Source: JACKIC01 sp964543795
GTDB lineage: Bacteria; Planctomycetota; UBA1135; UBA2386
Reading direction: 5' to 3'
Assembly: GCA_964543795.1 (NCBI GenBank)
Contig: CAZIZN010000005.1
Span: 178,970 to 242,969 of the forward strand
Length of the DNA stretch: 64,000 bases
Position numbers and translations under genes: made by a program. The stretch's first letter is position 1. Each line of letters begins with the position of its first letter. The notes below the pieces were generated by a model. That model was not told the DNA's origin and searched no databases. It saw only the letters and a program-made list of their open reading frames with translations. This document shows, in pieces, positions 16,886 to 26,083 of the stretch.

Positions 16886-17412
16886 GGCGTGTCGAGGATC
16901 AGGACGAAGAGCTGCTGCGGGCCGTGCACGCCGACGACGAGTTCGAGCTCGATGTCGGCGGTGCGCGACGGACCGGTGACGAAGGTGATCGTGCGGGCGC
17001 GCGGCCGGCCGCCCTGCGCCAGCGCTGTGAGCGCATCGCCCAGCGAATCGACGAGCCGGTTCCTGGGCAAGAGCGCGATGTGCGTCTTCGGCAGCAGGCT
17101 GACGAGGCGGTGGCGTTCGGCGTCGGACGTGAGCACGAGCGTGCCGGTCTCGGCGATACCGAACTGCGCGGACGACAGGCCAGCTTCGGCGGCGAGCAGC
17201 CGTTCGCGCGGGGCGTCGTGGGGCACGAGTTCGCGACCGGTGGGAAGCGCAGCGAGCACCTCGGGCGCGTCGCTGTGCGCGAGCGACACGGCCCCGACCT
17301 CGGCGAGGATCGCGGCGATGCGCACAGCAGCGCGATCGACGGGCACGACCTCGCATCGGCCGAAGACGCGCACGAGCGCCGCGGCGAAGCGTCCCGCCAG
17401 ATCCGCGGTCAC
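16882..17412 (-). CDS. lutC: Lactate utilization protein C (LUD domain)
   Basis: A 176-residue LUD-domain protein from a GTG at 17412 that overlaps the lutB stop (GTGA). The LUD core is visible in FGIAETGTLVLTSD and LVSLLPKTHIALL. LutC is the third subunit of the LutABC complex that oxidises L-lactate to pyruvate. A longer upstream frame exists but is antisense-like noise overlapping lutB, so the short start is used. It overlaps the next gene (FAH family) by 4 bp. Confidence 0.9.
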   Translation of the reverse strand: MTADLAGRFAAALVRVFGRCEVVPVDRAAVRIAAILAEVGAVSLAHSDAPEVLAALPTGRELVPHDAPRERLLAAEAGLSSAQFGIAETGTLVLTSDAERHRLVSLLPKTHIALLPRNRLVDSLGDALTALAQGGRPRARTITFVTGPSRTADIELELVVGVHGPQQLFVLILDTP

Positions 17413-18800
17413 GACCGCCTCCGGAACGTGTTGCGGAACGGCTGCGCAGCGGCCTGCGGCAGGTCGCGCGAACTGCGCCAAGCGGCCAGCGGCCGCACGA
17501 GCCGCGCGATGAACGGCAGCCGCGCGCCGAAGCGCGACAGCGCCGTCGCGAACGCGTAGCGGCGCGGACCCGCCATCGACCATGCCCAGAGCCGCCAGCC
17601 GAGCCGTTCGCACCATCCGGCACCGCGCGGTGCGCGCACGGCGCGCGCGCGCAGCTCGAGCAGCAGCGACGGGATGTCGATGCGCACCGGGCACACGTCC
17701 TTGCACGCCCCGCACAGGCTCGATGCGAACGGCAGCCCGGCCGCACGTCCGCCGCCGTGCAGCTGCGGCGAGAGGATCGCGCCGATCGGACCGGGGTAGA
17801 CCGAGCCGTAGGCGTGGCCGCCGACCGACTGGTAGACGGGACACGCATTGAGGCAGGCGCCGCAGCGGATGCAGGCGAGCGTCTCCCGCATCACGGGGTC
17901 CTGCGCGATGCGCGAACGGCCGTTGTCGAGCAGCACGATGTGCAGTTCGCGCGGGCCCTCGCCGTCCGGATCCGGCCCGGTCAGCAGACTCTGGTAGCTC
18001 GTCAGATGCTGGCCGGTGCCCGACCGCGGCAGCAGCTTCAGGAACACGTCGAGATCGGCGAAGCGGGGGATCACCTTCTCGATGCCCATGACCGCGACGT
18101 GCACCTTCGGCAGGGTCGTCGTCATCCGCGCGTTGCCCTCGTTCTCGAGGATCAGGATCGTGCCGGTCTCGGCGACGCCGAAGTTGACGCCGCTGATGCC
18201 GAGGTCGGCGGCCGCGAAGTGCGCGCGCAGCCGCTGCTGCGCGTGCGCGGCGAGCTGCTTCGGGTCGCTGGTCGGCGCGATGCCGAGCGTGTCGACGAAC
18301 AGTCGCCCGATCGCTTCCCGCGTCTTGTGGATCGCCGGCACGATGATGTGCGACGGCGTCTCGCCGGCGAGCTGGACGATCCACTCGCCGAGGTCCGTCT
18401 CGACCGGCTCGGTGCCCGCGGCCGCGAGCGCCGCGTTGAGGCCGATCTCCTCGGTCGCCATGCTCTTGGACTTGACGAGCCGCGAAGCCCCGTTCGCCAC
18501 GGCGACGTCGCGCACGATGGCGCACGCCGCGGCGGCGTCGGCGGCGCGGTGCACGACGCAGCCGGCGGCGGTCGCGGCCGCGGCGAAGCGTTCGACGTGT
18601 CCCGGCAGATCGGCGAGCACTTCGTCCTTGATCGCCCGCGCCCGCAGGCGCAGCGCCTCCCAGTCGGGCACGTCTCCGATCGCTCGCTCGCGCCGCTCGG
18701 CGAACGTGTCGGTCGCCCGGCGCAGCGCCGCGCGCAGCGTGTCGTCCTGGAGCGCCTCGCGCGCGTTGGCCGCGAACCGATCGGGGTCGTGGGGGTTCAT
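17409..18800 (-). CDS. lutB: Lactate utilization iron-sulfur protein B
   Basis: A 463-residue protein. The N-terminal LUD domain has LVKSKSMATEEIGLN and GVAETGTILILENEGN. Two 4Fe-4S clusters follow, with CIRCGACLNACPVYQ at ~300 and CGACKDVCPVRIDIP at ~350. The C-terminal ~70 residues contain a hydrophobic and basic stretch. It forms the LutABC L-lactate oxidase complex. The ATG at 18800 overlaps lutA by 4 bp. Length (463) matches LutB/YkgF homologues. Confidence 0.95.
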   Translation of the reverse strand: MNPHDPDRFAANAREALQDDTLRAALRRATDTFAERRERAIGDVPDWEALRLRARAIKDEVLADLPGHVERFAAAATAAGCVVHRAADAAAACAIVRDVAVANGASRLVKSKSMATEEIGLNAALAAAGTEPVETDLGEWIVQLAGETPSHIIVPAIHKTREAIGRLFVDTLGIAPTSDPKQLAAHAQQRLRAHFAAADLGISGVNFGVAETGTILILENEGNARMTTTLPKVHVAVMGIEKVIPRFADLDVFLKLLPRSGTGQHLTSYQSLLTGPDPDGEGPRELHIVLLDNGRSRIAQDPVMRETLACIRCGACLNACPVYQSVGGHAYGSVYPGPIGAILSPQLHGGGRAAGLPFASSLCGACKDVCPVRIDIPSLLLELRARAVRAPRGAGWCERLGWRLWAWSMAGPRRYAFATALSRFGARLPFIARLVRPLAAWRSSRDLPQAAAQPFRNTFRRRS

Positions 18801-19516
18801 CGGCTGGAGAGGATCTCGGCGAGGTGCAGCACGCGCACGCTGCGGCCCTGTCGCTGCAGTCGGCCCCGCAGTTGCATCAGGCAGGATGCGTCGAGCGAAC
18901 TCAACACGTCCACGTCGCCGCCGAGCGCCGCCAGCTTGTGGTCGGCCATCGCCGTCGACAGCTCGGGGAACTTGACGCTGAACGTGCCGCCGAAGCCGCA
19001 GCACGCCTCGCCGGTGCGCAGTTCGACGAGCTGGAGCCCCTGCACCGCGGCGAGCAGGCGGCGCGGTTCGTCGCGCAGGTGCAGTTCGCGCAGGCCGTGG
19101 CAGGCGTCGTGCCACGCCACCCGATGCGGGAAGCGGGCGCCGAGGTCGGTGACGCCGAGTTCGCGCACCAGGAACGCGGACAACTCGAAGGTGCGTCGCG
19201 CCAGGGAGCTGGCGCGCTGGTGCAGCGGCGGATCGTCCGCGAACAGCGACGGGAAGCGGTGCACCATCGCCGTGCACGAACCCGACGGCGCCACCACGGT
19301 CTCGGCGTCGTCGAAGACGTCGAGGAAGTGCCGCGCCACCGTGCGCGCATCGCGGTCGAAGCCCGAGTTGAAGGCGGGCTGGCCGCAGCACGTCTGTCGG
19401 GGATCGAAGATGACTTCGCAGCCGACGCGTTCGAGGACCGCGACGGTCGCGTGCAGCACCTCGGGCCAGAACTGGTCGGCGAGGCACGTGGCGAACAAGG
19501 AGACCCGTCGCTTCAC
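18797..19516 (-). CDS. lutA: Lactate utilization protein A (CCG-domain heterodisulfide-reductase-like)
   Basis: A 239-residue protein with two cysteine-rich CCG domains, TCCGQPAFNSG at ~42 and ACCGFGGTFSVK at ~165, as in LutA/YkgE and GlcF. Conserved SGSCTAMV and RVAWHDACHGLR segments are present. It is a subunit of the NAD-independent L-lactate dehydrogenase complex. It overlaps both neighbours by 4 bp (alcohol dehydrogenase upstream, lutB downstream), indicating tight translational coupling in a five-gene operon. Confidence 0.94.
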   Translation of the reverse strand: MKRRVSLFATCLADQFWPEVLHATVAVLERVGCEVIFDPRQTCCGQPAFNSGFDRDARTVARHFLDVFDDAETVVAPSGSCTAMVHRFPSLFADDPPLHQRASSLARRTFELSAFLVRELGVTDLGARFPHRVAWHDACHGLRELHLRDEPRRLLAAVQGLQLVELRTGEACCGFGGTFSVKFPELSTAMADHKLAALGGDVDVLSSLDASCLMQLRGRLQRQGRSVRVLHLAEILSSR

Positions 19517-20643
19517 GGCAGCTCCGCGAGACCCTTCACGTAGCCCGGATCGCCGTGGTCGCCGGCGAACGCATCCGGTACCGCGTCGAGACCGCGGTAG
19601 ACGTGCGTGAGCATCCCGTCGACGCGGACGGTGCCGCGCTCCAGCAGGCGCAGCGCCTCACGGTAGACCGCTGGCCGCAGGTCGTCGTCGAAGCCGCCGG
19701 ATGCGCCGACCGACGTCACGAGAACCGCTTCGCGCCATTGCAGAGGATTGAGCAGCTCGAGCGACGCACCGCCGTGGCCGATGCCGTAGAGCAGTGCCGT
19801 CGCCTGCTTGCGCAGCAGGTGCGGCAGCGCGGCGAACACGGCGCCGCTGCCGGTCGCCTCCACGACGTACTCGGCGCGGCGGCCGCCCGACGCCGCGAGC
19901 ACCGCGTCCTCGAGGGCCTCGGGTGCGACGGCGGTGGCGCCGAACGCCGTGGCGAGCGCGCGTTTGTGCGGGCTCGGGTCGCTCACCACGAGCGGGCCGT
20001 CGAAGCCGAGTCGCCGGCGCAGCACCTGCACGAACAGCAGGCCGGCGGGTCCGGCGCCGGCGATCACCGCGGTGCGAACACGGTTCGGACCGTGGAACCG
20101 GTAGCGTGTGCGCGCGCGTTCGCCGAAGTCGACGCAGTGCAGCACGCACGCAAGCGGCTCGGACATCGCCGCGGTGCGCAGCGGCAGATCGGAATCGATG
20201 CGCACGGCGTTGCGCGCCGGCACGACGATCTGTTCGGCGAACCCGCCCGGGAGACCGGTGATGCCGTGTTCGGCGTAGTGCTCGCACTGGTGCGAATCGC
20301 CGCTCGCACAGTACTCGCAGACGGTCGCGCGCCGTTCGCTGTGGCAGTTGCGCCCCTGGTCGATCACGACGCGGTCGCCAGCTCGCAGATCGGTCACCTC
20401 GGCGCCGCACGCGAGCACGGTGCCGGCGATCTCGTGACCGAGCACCTGCGGTTCCAGCTCGAGCGGGATCGGCCGGCCGCGCGCGTCGAGGTGGAAGTTC
20501 GACTCGCCCGAATGGATGTGGAAGTCGGTGCCGCACACGCCGACGGCGCCGGGACGCACGCGCACGTCGTGCGGTCCGAGCGCCGGCTCGGGTATGTCGA
20601 TCAGCGCGATGCGCCGCGGTGCTACCAGGGCGGCGGCGCGCAT
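19513..20643 (-). CDS. Zinc-dependent medium-chain alcohol/polyol dehydrogenase
   Basis: A 376-residue MDR enzyme. Catalytic zinc ligands are in GVCGTDFH and GHEIAG, and the structural-zinc Cys set spans CHSERRATVCEYC and SHQC. The Rossmann motif AVIAGAGPAGLLFVQV lies at ~195. It is the promoter-proximal gene of the operon with lutABC and the FAH hydrolase. That position suits a 2-keto-3-deoxy-sugar-acid 4-dehydrogenase supplying the diketo acid for the hydrolase. Alternatives are a threonine- or sorbitol-type dehydrogenase. Family certain; substrate inferred. Confidence 0.9.
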   Translation of the reverse strand: MRAAALVAPRRIALIDIPEPALGPHDVRVRPGAVGVCGTDFHIHSGESNFHLDARGRPIPLELEPQVLGHEIAGTVLACGAEVTDLRAGDRVVIDQGRNCHSERRATVCEYCASGDSHQCEHYAEHGITGLPGGFAEQIVVPARNAVRIDSDLPLRTAAMSEPLACVLHCVDFGERARTRYRFHGPNRVRTAVIAGAGPAGLLFVQVLRRRLGFDGPLVVSDPSPHKRALATAFGATAVAPEALEDAVLAASGGRRAEYVVEATGSGAVFAALPHLLRKQATALLYGIGHGGASLELLNPLQWREAVLVTSVGASGGFDDDLRPAVYREALRLLERGTVRVDGMLTHVYRGLDAVPDAFAGDHGDPGYVKGLAELP

Positions 20644-20772
20644 CAGGGGGAGGCTGCTGGTCTTGCCGGTCGGCTGGACATGCGCGCGGCGATGCTAGCC
20701 GAACGCGGAGCGGAACCGCGCAGTTCGTCGCCGCGCTGGGCGGCAGGGCGGATCCTCGGATCCCAGCGGCGA

Positions 20773-23325
20773 TCAGAAGTGCGTCAGGGCGACGGGATTC
20801 GTGAAGCTGAGCACCATGGCATTCGGATCGATGACGACGGACTGCGCGTAGAGTCGCACGCCGATGGGCAGCCAGGGCAACCGCGGCATGCTGTTGACCG
20901 ACGGATCGACGAGACCGAGCGGGAAGGCCCCCACGGTGAAGGAGGTGTTGACCAACATCATGCTGTCGAGGATGGGCTGCAGCCCGGGACGCCAGGTCAA
21001 GACCGTGCCCTCGATGCAACCCGTGCACGCCGTCGTCGAGGTGAGCGTCCAGGAGGTCGCCATCGTCTGGACGCCGAGTCGCGAGGAAGTGGTCTCGTCG
21101 GCGCCGATGTCCGGGTTGTGCAACCGGTACGGGAGGCGGGCGAAGTCGAGGGCGCTGCGCGGATCACCGTCGATGTCGATGCCGAGCCAGGGCACGACGC
21201 CGAGCGGGCCACCGCGGCCGGTGGCGATGCACGTCGGGTCGAGGTGGAAGTCCAGGTGGTCTGCGTCGACGAAGTCGGCCATGTCCCAGTTCGAGAGGAC
21301 GTCGTGCGGTCCGGGCAACAACGTGATCGGCGAGTTGCAGGTCCCTGTCGGCAGCGGCACGACCGTCTGGTAGTCGCCGCCATGGTTCATGCTCACCCAG
21401 TTGTAGTCGACGTCGAGGTGGCTGAGCGTGGTCCCGGAGCAGTCGCGGTGCACGCCGGTGCCGCGGTTGTCGACCACCAGGTTGTTGCGGATCGTGATCG
21501 AGTTCGCGGCGCCGAAGCCGATGCCGATGGCATTGTCCACGACGGTGTTGTTGTAGATCTCGGCGGATGGGTAACCCCCGCTGGCCGAGCCGTGCTCGAC
21601 CATGATGCCGTCGCGGAAGCCGTGCACGATGTTGCTGCCGACGTAGGCCGTGTGCGAGCCCGACAGGACGACGATGGCCGACATCGGCGTGCCCCCGAAA
21701 AACTGGTTGCCGACCACCGTGGCGTCCTTCATCCGGATCACGGCCTCGCCATAGGCGCCTTCGTTCTGGAAGGAGAAGCCCGACAGGCGCGCGCCGTTCT
21801 CGCACTGGAAGCGCATGCCATTGAGGAAGGTGTGCTGGGACCCGGCGACTCCGATCAGCTGGATGCCGGACAACATGCGGACCTGGTTGGGCGGGCTGGT
21901 CTGTTCGCCGGGATCCTTGCAGGCGTTGTAGCGACCGGGCTTCACCATGATGGCGTCGCCCGAGGTGGCCACGCCGAGCGCCGCCGTGATCGTCTTGTAG
22001 GGCGTGTCGTAGGCGCCGGTCTCGGTTGCGCTCAGGCTCGCCCGGTCGACCCAGATGAAGTTCGGTGCTGCTGCGGTCGGTGCATCGGTGATCACTTCCT
22101 GGTGCGACGCTGCCACGCCGGTGCCGAGGAGATCGTTCCGGAAGAGGATCACCTGGCTGCCGTTGAAGCCGACCACGTCGATGTCGCCGTCGTTGTCGAA
22201 GTCGGCTGCGCCGGCGGCCATCGTCGCCTGCTGGGAGCCGCCGACGATGTCGGTGTAGTCCGCGAGCCGACCGTCGCCCGTCGAGCGCAGGACCGCGAGC
22301 TTGTAGACGCCGGGCGTGGGACCGCCGGAGTAGCCGAGGATCACGTCGTCGCGGCCGTCGCCGTCGAGATCGGCCATGTCGAGCCAGAAGGCCTGGCCAC
22401 CGTTGCCGAGCGTGGTCCAGTTCGTCGGCGTCCCCAGCGAGTAGGTGTGGTTGCCTGCCGTGCCGCAAGCGTAGTCCTGCAGGTAGATCCGCACGTCGTC
22501 CGCCGTGTAGTTCCCGCCGTTGGCGAAGCCGAGATCGACGCGGCCGTCGCCGTTGAGATCGCCGCTGGCGACCGAGTAGTTGTCGCCCGCGCCGCCCATG
22601 GCGAGGGTCGTGAACACCGGCGTTGCTCCCGACGTCTGCGGGGTGTCGTTCCGGAAGGTCTCGTTGGTGCAGGTGACGATGTCTTCGTCCCCGTCGCCGT
22701 CGAGATCGACCGTCTGGAAGGCCTCGTAGGTGCTCTGGTAGCCCGTCGGGCTGACGGTCCACACGAGGCTGAGGGTCCCCGTGGTCGCGTTGAGGTCGTA
22801 GATCTCGAGGAAGTAGTAACCACCGGGGCCCGGGATCCGCCGCCCGGCCAGGATCTCGTCGTTGCCGTCCCCGTCGACGTCGATCCGCGCGAGGTCCTTG
22901 ATGATGCCCGTCACCATGGCCAGCGTACCGAGCGAGCCCGAGAACCCTCCGCTGCCGTCGTTGAGCTTCCAGCCGATCGAGGTGTAGTTGTTCTGCACGA
23001 GGTCCGCGCGGCCGTCGCCGTCCAGATCGCCGGCGAACATGTCGTCGCCGGTGAAGCTCGCGACGGTCGTGCCGACGAAGCCGGGACCCACGACACCCTG
23101 GTTGCGGAAGACCGCGGTCTGGTTGGCCCAGTAGTTGTTCACGACGAAATCCAGATAGCCGTCGCCGTCGAAGTCCTGCACGTCGACTCGGGGGCCGTGC
23201 ACGGCAACCGCTCCGAACGGGCTGGGCGAGATGACTGGCGTGTAGGAGAAGAACTGCTGCGCGGTCAGCGAGCCGGTGAAGCTCGCAACGAGGCAGGCCA
23301 GGAGGGACGGGTGGGCGGTTTTCAT
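20773..23325 (-). CDS. Secreted FG-GAP/VCBS repeat and parallel beta-helix protein
   Basis: An 850-residue exported protein with signal MKTAHPSLLACLVASFTGSLTAQ. Residues ~45-400 hold at least seven calcium-loop repeats of the DxDGDGxxD type (DFDGDGYLDF, DLDGDGRADL, DVDGDGNDEI, DLDGDGDEDI, DLNGDGRVDL, DLDGDGRDDV, DFDNDGDIDV), typical of an FG-GAP propeller. Residues ~430-650 form a right-handed parallel beta-helix (ATVVGNQFFGG, AEIYNNTVVDNAIGIGFG, ITIRNNLVVDNRGTG). A C-terminal module of ~90 residues ends LSFTNPVALTHF. A polysaccharide-binding or surface role is likely; no lyase residues are identified. Confidence 0.85.
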   Translation of the reverse strand: MKTAHPSLLACLVASFTGSLTAQQFFSYTPVISPSPFGAVAVHGPRVDVQDFDGDGYLDFVVNNYWANQTAVFRNQGVVGPGFVGTTVASFTGDDMFAGDLDGDGRADLVQNNYTSIGWKLNDGSGGFSGSLGTLAMVTGIIKDLARIDVDGDGNDEILAGRRIPGPGGYYFLEIYDLNATTGTLSLVWTVSPTGYQSTYEAFQTVDLDGDGDEDIVTCTNETFRNDTPQTSGATPVFTTLAMGGAGDNYSVASGDLNGDGRVDLGFANGGNYTADDVRIYLQDYACGTAGNHTYSLGTPTNWTTLGNGGQAFWLDMADLDGDGRDDVILGYSGGPTPGVYKLAVLRSTGDGRLADYTDIVGGSQQATMAAGAADFDNDGDIDVVGFNGSQVILFRNDLLGTGVAASHQEVITDAPTAAAPNFIWVDRASLSATETGAYDTPYKTITAALGVATSGDAIMVKPGRYNACKDPGEQTSPPNQVRMLSGIQLIGVAGSQHTFLNGMRFQCENGARLSGFSFQNEGAYGEAVIRMKDATVVGNQFFGGTPMSAIVVLSGSHTAYVGSNIVHGFRDGIMVEHGSASGGYPSAEIYNNTVVDNAIGIGFGAANSITIRNNLVVDNRGTGVHRDCSGTTLSHLDVDYNWVSMNHGGDYQTVVPLPTGTCNSPITLLPGPHDVLSNWDMADFVDADHLDFHLDPTCIATGRGGPLGVVPWLGIDIDGDPRSALDFARLPYRLHNPDIGADETTSSRLGVQTMATSWTLTSTTACTGCIEGTVLTWRPGLQPILDSMMLVNTSFTVGAFPLGLVDPSVNSMPRLPWLPIGVRLYAQSVVIDPNAMVLSFTNPVALTHF

Positions 23326-23535
23326 CGGCTGGAGGGACGTGGGATGCTCGCCGGCTGCGGCACCGCGGGTGGCACCCGCTGCGCGCCGGGCCGAGCGTTC
23401 TCGCCTGACCGACAGCGCGAGCGCACTTCGTCGCGGATTCCGCGAAAACCTGGGGCTGCCGCGGGGGGCCGTGGCGCGAGCGTCCCGTCGGGCGCCGCGC
23501 CCGGCATCAGCTGCGGCGGCTGCTCCCGGCGCTGT

Positions 23536-25107
23536 TCACAGCGACACGGACTGTTCGGCCCAGAACTGGAACTCGCGGTGCTTGTGCACTTCGGCCTTGG
23601 CGAGCACGTCGCCGCTCGCGACCGCGAGCACGTGGTCGAACACGCGCTGGCCGACCTGTTCGATCGTCTCGGTGCCGTCGACGATCGTGCCGGCGCTGAG
23701 ATCCAGGTCGCGCGACAGCCGTTCGAAGATCGGCGAGTTGGACGCGAGCTTGACGACCGGCGCGATCGCGTTGCCGATCGTGGTGCCGCGGCCGGTCGTG
23801 AACACGACGATCTGGGCGCCCGCGCCGACCAGGCCCGGCGTCGACTCCTGGTCGTAGCCCGGACCCTGCATCAGCCAGAGGCCGCGCCCCGCGGGCGGCT
23901 CGGCGTAGGGCGTGCAACCTTCGACGCGCGTCGTGCCGGCCTTGGCCATCGCGCCGAGCGACTTGATCGTGATGTTGAGCAGGCCGCCCGCGATGTTGCC
24001 CGGGCTCGGGTTGTGGTCGAGCTTGGTGCCGAACTTCGCCGCGTAGTCCTTGTACCAGTCGACGTACTCGAACACCTGCCGCGCGGTGGCGAGGTCCTTC
24101 GCGCGCGCGGCGAACAGGTGCTCGCCGCCGCAGAACTCGGGGATCTCGGTGATCAGCACGGTGCCGCCGTTCCGCACGAGCAGGTCGGCGGCGCGGCCCA
24201 GCGCGGGGTTCGCCGAGATGCCCGAGAAGCCGTCGGAGCCGCCGCACTTGACGCCGAGCGACAGGTGCTCGGCGGAGACGTCACTGCGCTGGGCCCTGTT
24301 CGCCTCCGGCAGCATCGCGCCGACGATCGCGAGGCCCCGCTCGATCGCCGACTGCGTGCCGCCCACGTCCTGGATGCCGAGCCACTCGACGGGCTTCGGC
24401 GTGCCGAGGCCGCCGCGCTGCTTCAGGTACTTCTCGACGAGCGACAGATTCGTCTTCTCGCAGCCCAGGTCCATGAACAGCACCGCGCCGACGTTCGGGT
24501 GGTCGGCGTAGTTGGCGAGCGTGCGCAGCATCACGTCGAGGTTGCTGCCGTCGGAGCAGCCGCAGCCCTTGTTGTGCGGCAGGGCGACGACGCCGTCGAC
24601 GTTCGGGAACCGGTCGCGGGTGTAGGCGGTGAACTCGGCGATCGTGGCGATCTGCTGCGCTTCGTGGCTCGCGCACATGCTCGTCGGGACGATCAGCACG
24701 AAGTTGCGGGTGCCGACGCGGCCGTTCTCGCGCACGAAACCCCGGAAGGTACGGCGCCGATCCGCGGGCACCAGCTCGGTGGGCGGATTGAAGAGGTGCG
24801 TCGGCAGGTCGCGCACGACCACGGTCTCGTCCTGCATGTTCGCGTGGCTGATGCAGTCGCCCGCCGCGATGCCGAGCGAGCGGCCGATGGGTTGCGCGTA
24901 CTGGAGCACGTGTTCGCCCCGCGGGATCGCGCGCAGCGCGAAGCGATGCCCCGGCGCGACCGGTCCCGTGATGGTGACCCGGTCGCCGCCGGGCAACTCG
25001 ACGACGTCGCCGGCTGCCAGCGCGTGCTTGACGACGGCGACGTTGTCGGCTGCCGCCACGTGGACGGCGCATTGCGCCAGAGGCCGCATCGCGGAGGACG
25101 AGGACAT
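23536..25107 (-). CDS. UxaA-family sugar-acid dehydratase (SAF + altronate dehydratase domains)
   Basis: A 523-residue enzyme. The N-terminal SAF domain (~15-95) includes GDCISHANM. The UxaA catalytic domain (~120-520) has RVGTRNFVLIV, PHNKGCGCSDGSN, LGCEKTNLSLV, GVKCGGSDGFSG and TTGRGTTIGNAIAPVV. The Cys/His residues in these motifs bind the metal that dehydrates aldonates to 2-keto-3-deoxy acids. The family includes altronate and galactarate dehydratases. UxaA-type proteins are also encoded in the Campylobacter jejuni L-fucose locus. Given the lactonase and FAH hydrolase nearby, L-fuconate or a related 6-deoxy acid is a plausible substrate. It is transcribed alone. Confidence 0.92.
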   Translation of the reverse strand: MSSSSAMRPLAQCAVHVAAADNVAVVKHALAAGDVVELPGGDRVTITGPVAPGHRFALRAIPRGEHVLQYAQPIGRSLGIAAGDCISHANMQDETVVVRDLPTHLFNPPTELVPADRRRTFRGFVRENGRVGTRNFVLIVPTSMCASHEAQQIATIAEFTAYTRDRFPNVDGVVALPHNKGCGCSDGSNLDVMLRTLANYADHPNVGAVLFMDLGCEKTNLSLVEKYLKQRGGLGTPKPVEWLGIQDVGGTQSAIERGLAIVGAMLPEANRAQRSDVSAEHLSLGVKCGGSDGFSGISANPALGRAADLLVRNGGTVLITEIPEFCGGEHLFAARAKDLATARQVFEYVDWYKDYAAKFGTKLDHNPSPGNIAGGLLNITIKSLGAMAKAGTTRVEGCTPYAEPPAGRGLWLMQGPGYDQESTPGLVGAGAQIVVFTTGRGTTIGNAIAPVVKLASNSPIFERLSRDLDLSAGTIVDGTETIEQVGQRVFDHVLAVASGDVLAKAEVHKHREFQFWAEQSVSL

Positions 25108-25151
25108 CGCCGGGATCCTACTTCGCCATCGCAGCCGGTGGCACCAGCCCG

Positions 25152-25192
25152 AAAATAGCTGCGTACCGAACCAGGTTCATTCCACCACCATT
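25152..25192 (+). repeat. Intergenic repeat unit D1 (left arm of inverted pair)
   Basis: The unit starts AAAATAGCTGCGTACC and has the 13 bp dyad with one change just outside it (GGTTCATTCC). Its outer end faces the 5' side of the UxaA gene, 45 bp from its ATG. The inverted partner D2 follows after a 27 bp spacer. Confidence 0.9.
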
Positions 25193-25219
25193 CTGCAACC
25201 CCGATCGCTCGCGGCGGAG

Positions 25220-25258
25220 AATGGTCGTCGTTCGAACCTGGTTCGGTACGCAGCTATT
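25220..25258 (-). repeat. Intergenic repeat unit D2 (right arm of inverted pair)
   Basis: The inverted copy ends GGTACGCAGCTATT. Its outer end contains the TAG stop of the TerC gene (GAATAG on the minus strand). The inner half diverges (AATGGTCGTCGTTCGAACC), like unit F. Confidence 0.9.
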
Positions 25259-26003
25259 CTCCGGGGGCGGCAGGCGCGCCGTGCAGGCCGACCGCCTTGC
25301 CGGGCTTGCGCAGGCGCAGGTTCAGGAACTCGACGAAGATCGAGAACCCCATCGCGAAGTAGATGTAGCCCTTCGGGATGTGCAGGCCCCAGGCTTCCGC
25401 CACCAGCGTGAAGCCGATGAGCAGCAGGAAGCTCAGCGCCAGCATCTTGACCGTGGGGTGCTTCTCGACGAAGGCGCAGATCGGGTTGACGAACGCGACC
25501 ATGACGCCCATCGAGATCACGACGGCGGTGACCATGATGCCGATCTGCTGCACCATGCCCACGGCCGTGATGACCGAGTCCAGGGAGAACACGAGGTCGA
25601 GCAGCGCGATCTGCACGAGCACGCTCCCGTAGGTCACCGCCCGGCCGGCGGCCGTATCGCCCGCCGCGGCGCCTTCGAGCTTGTGGTGGATCTCCGACGT
25701 GCTCTTCCACAACAGGAACAGGCCGCCGAGCAGCAGGATCAGATCGCGGCCCGAGAGTTCGCGCCCGAGGATCCCGAACCATGGCCTGGTCAGCTGCATG
25801 ATCACGGTGATCGTGAACAGCAGCGCGATCCGCATGCCGAGTGCGAGTCCGAGCCCGATGCGGCGCGCCTTCGAGCGCTGGTGTTCGGGCAGGCGCCCCG
25901 TCAGGATCGACACGAAGACGAGGTTGTCGATGCCGAGGACGATCTCGAGGAAGGTCAGGGTCGCGAGCGCGATCCACGCCTCAGGGTCGGCGAGCCATTC
26001 CAT
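25254..26003 (-). CDS. TerC-family integral membrane protein
   Basis: A 249-residue polytopic protein with about seven transmembrane helices. The hallmark TerC/Alx acidic motifs are TFLEIVLGIDNLVF at ~17-30 and LLDLVFSLDSVITAVG at ~130-145, where buried Asp/Glu are thought to bind metal. FLLLIGFTLVAEAW and YFAMGFSIFVEFLNL follow. Family members are associated with Mn2+ export (MntE/Alx-like) or tellurite resistance. No other ter genes are nearby, so a metal-efflux role is more likely. The stop is supplied by repeat unit D2. Confidence 0.93.
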   Translation of the reverse strand: MEWLADPEAWIALATLTFLEIVLGIDNLVFVSILTGRLPEHQRSKARRIGLGLALGMRIALLFTITVIMQLTRPWFGILGRELSGRDLILLLGGLFLLWKSTSEIHHKLEGAAAGDTAAGRAVTYGSVLVQIALLDLVFSLDSVITAVGMVQQIGIMVTAVVISMGVMVAFVNPICAFVEKHPTVKMLALSFLLLIGFTLVAEAWGLHIPKGYIYFAMGFSIFVEFLNLRLRKPGKAVGLHGAPAAPGE

Positions 26004-26083
26004 GCGGCCGGCAGGCTAGCGGGCTGCCGACGCGCATGCGACCTCGGTCCGAGCGCCGCGCGCCCCTGGATGGCAAGGGCCCC

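Noticed and set aside
23326..23535. A small gene in the 210 bp before the UxaA stop
   Set aside because: No ribosome site, start or protein-like composition on either strand.
19555..25158. A 1,867-codon open frame on the plus strand
   Set aside because: It is antisense to the zinc dehydrogenase, the FG-GAP protein and UxaA. The translation is Arg/Val/Asp/His-rich without motifs, as expected from high-GC codon bias on the opposite strand.
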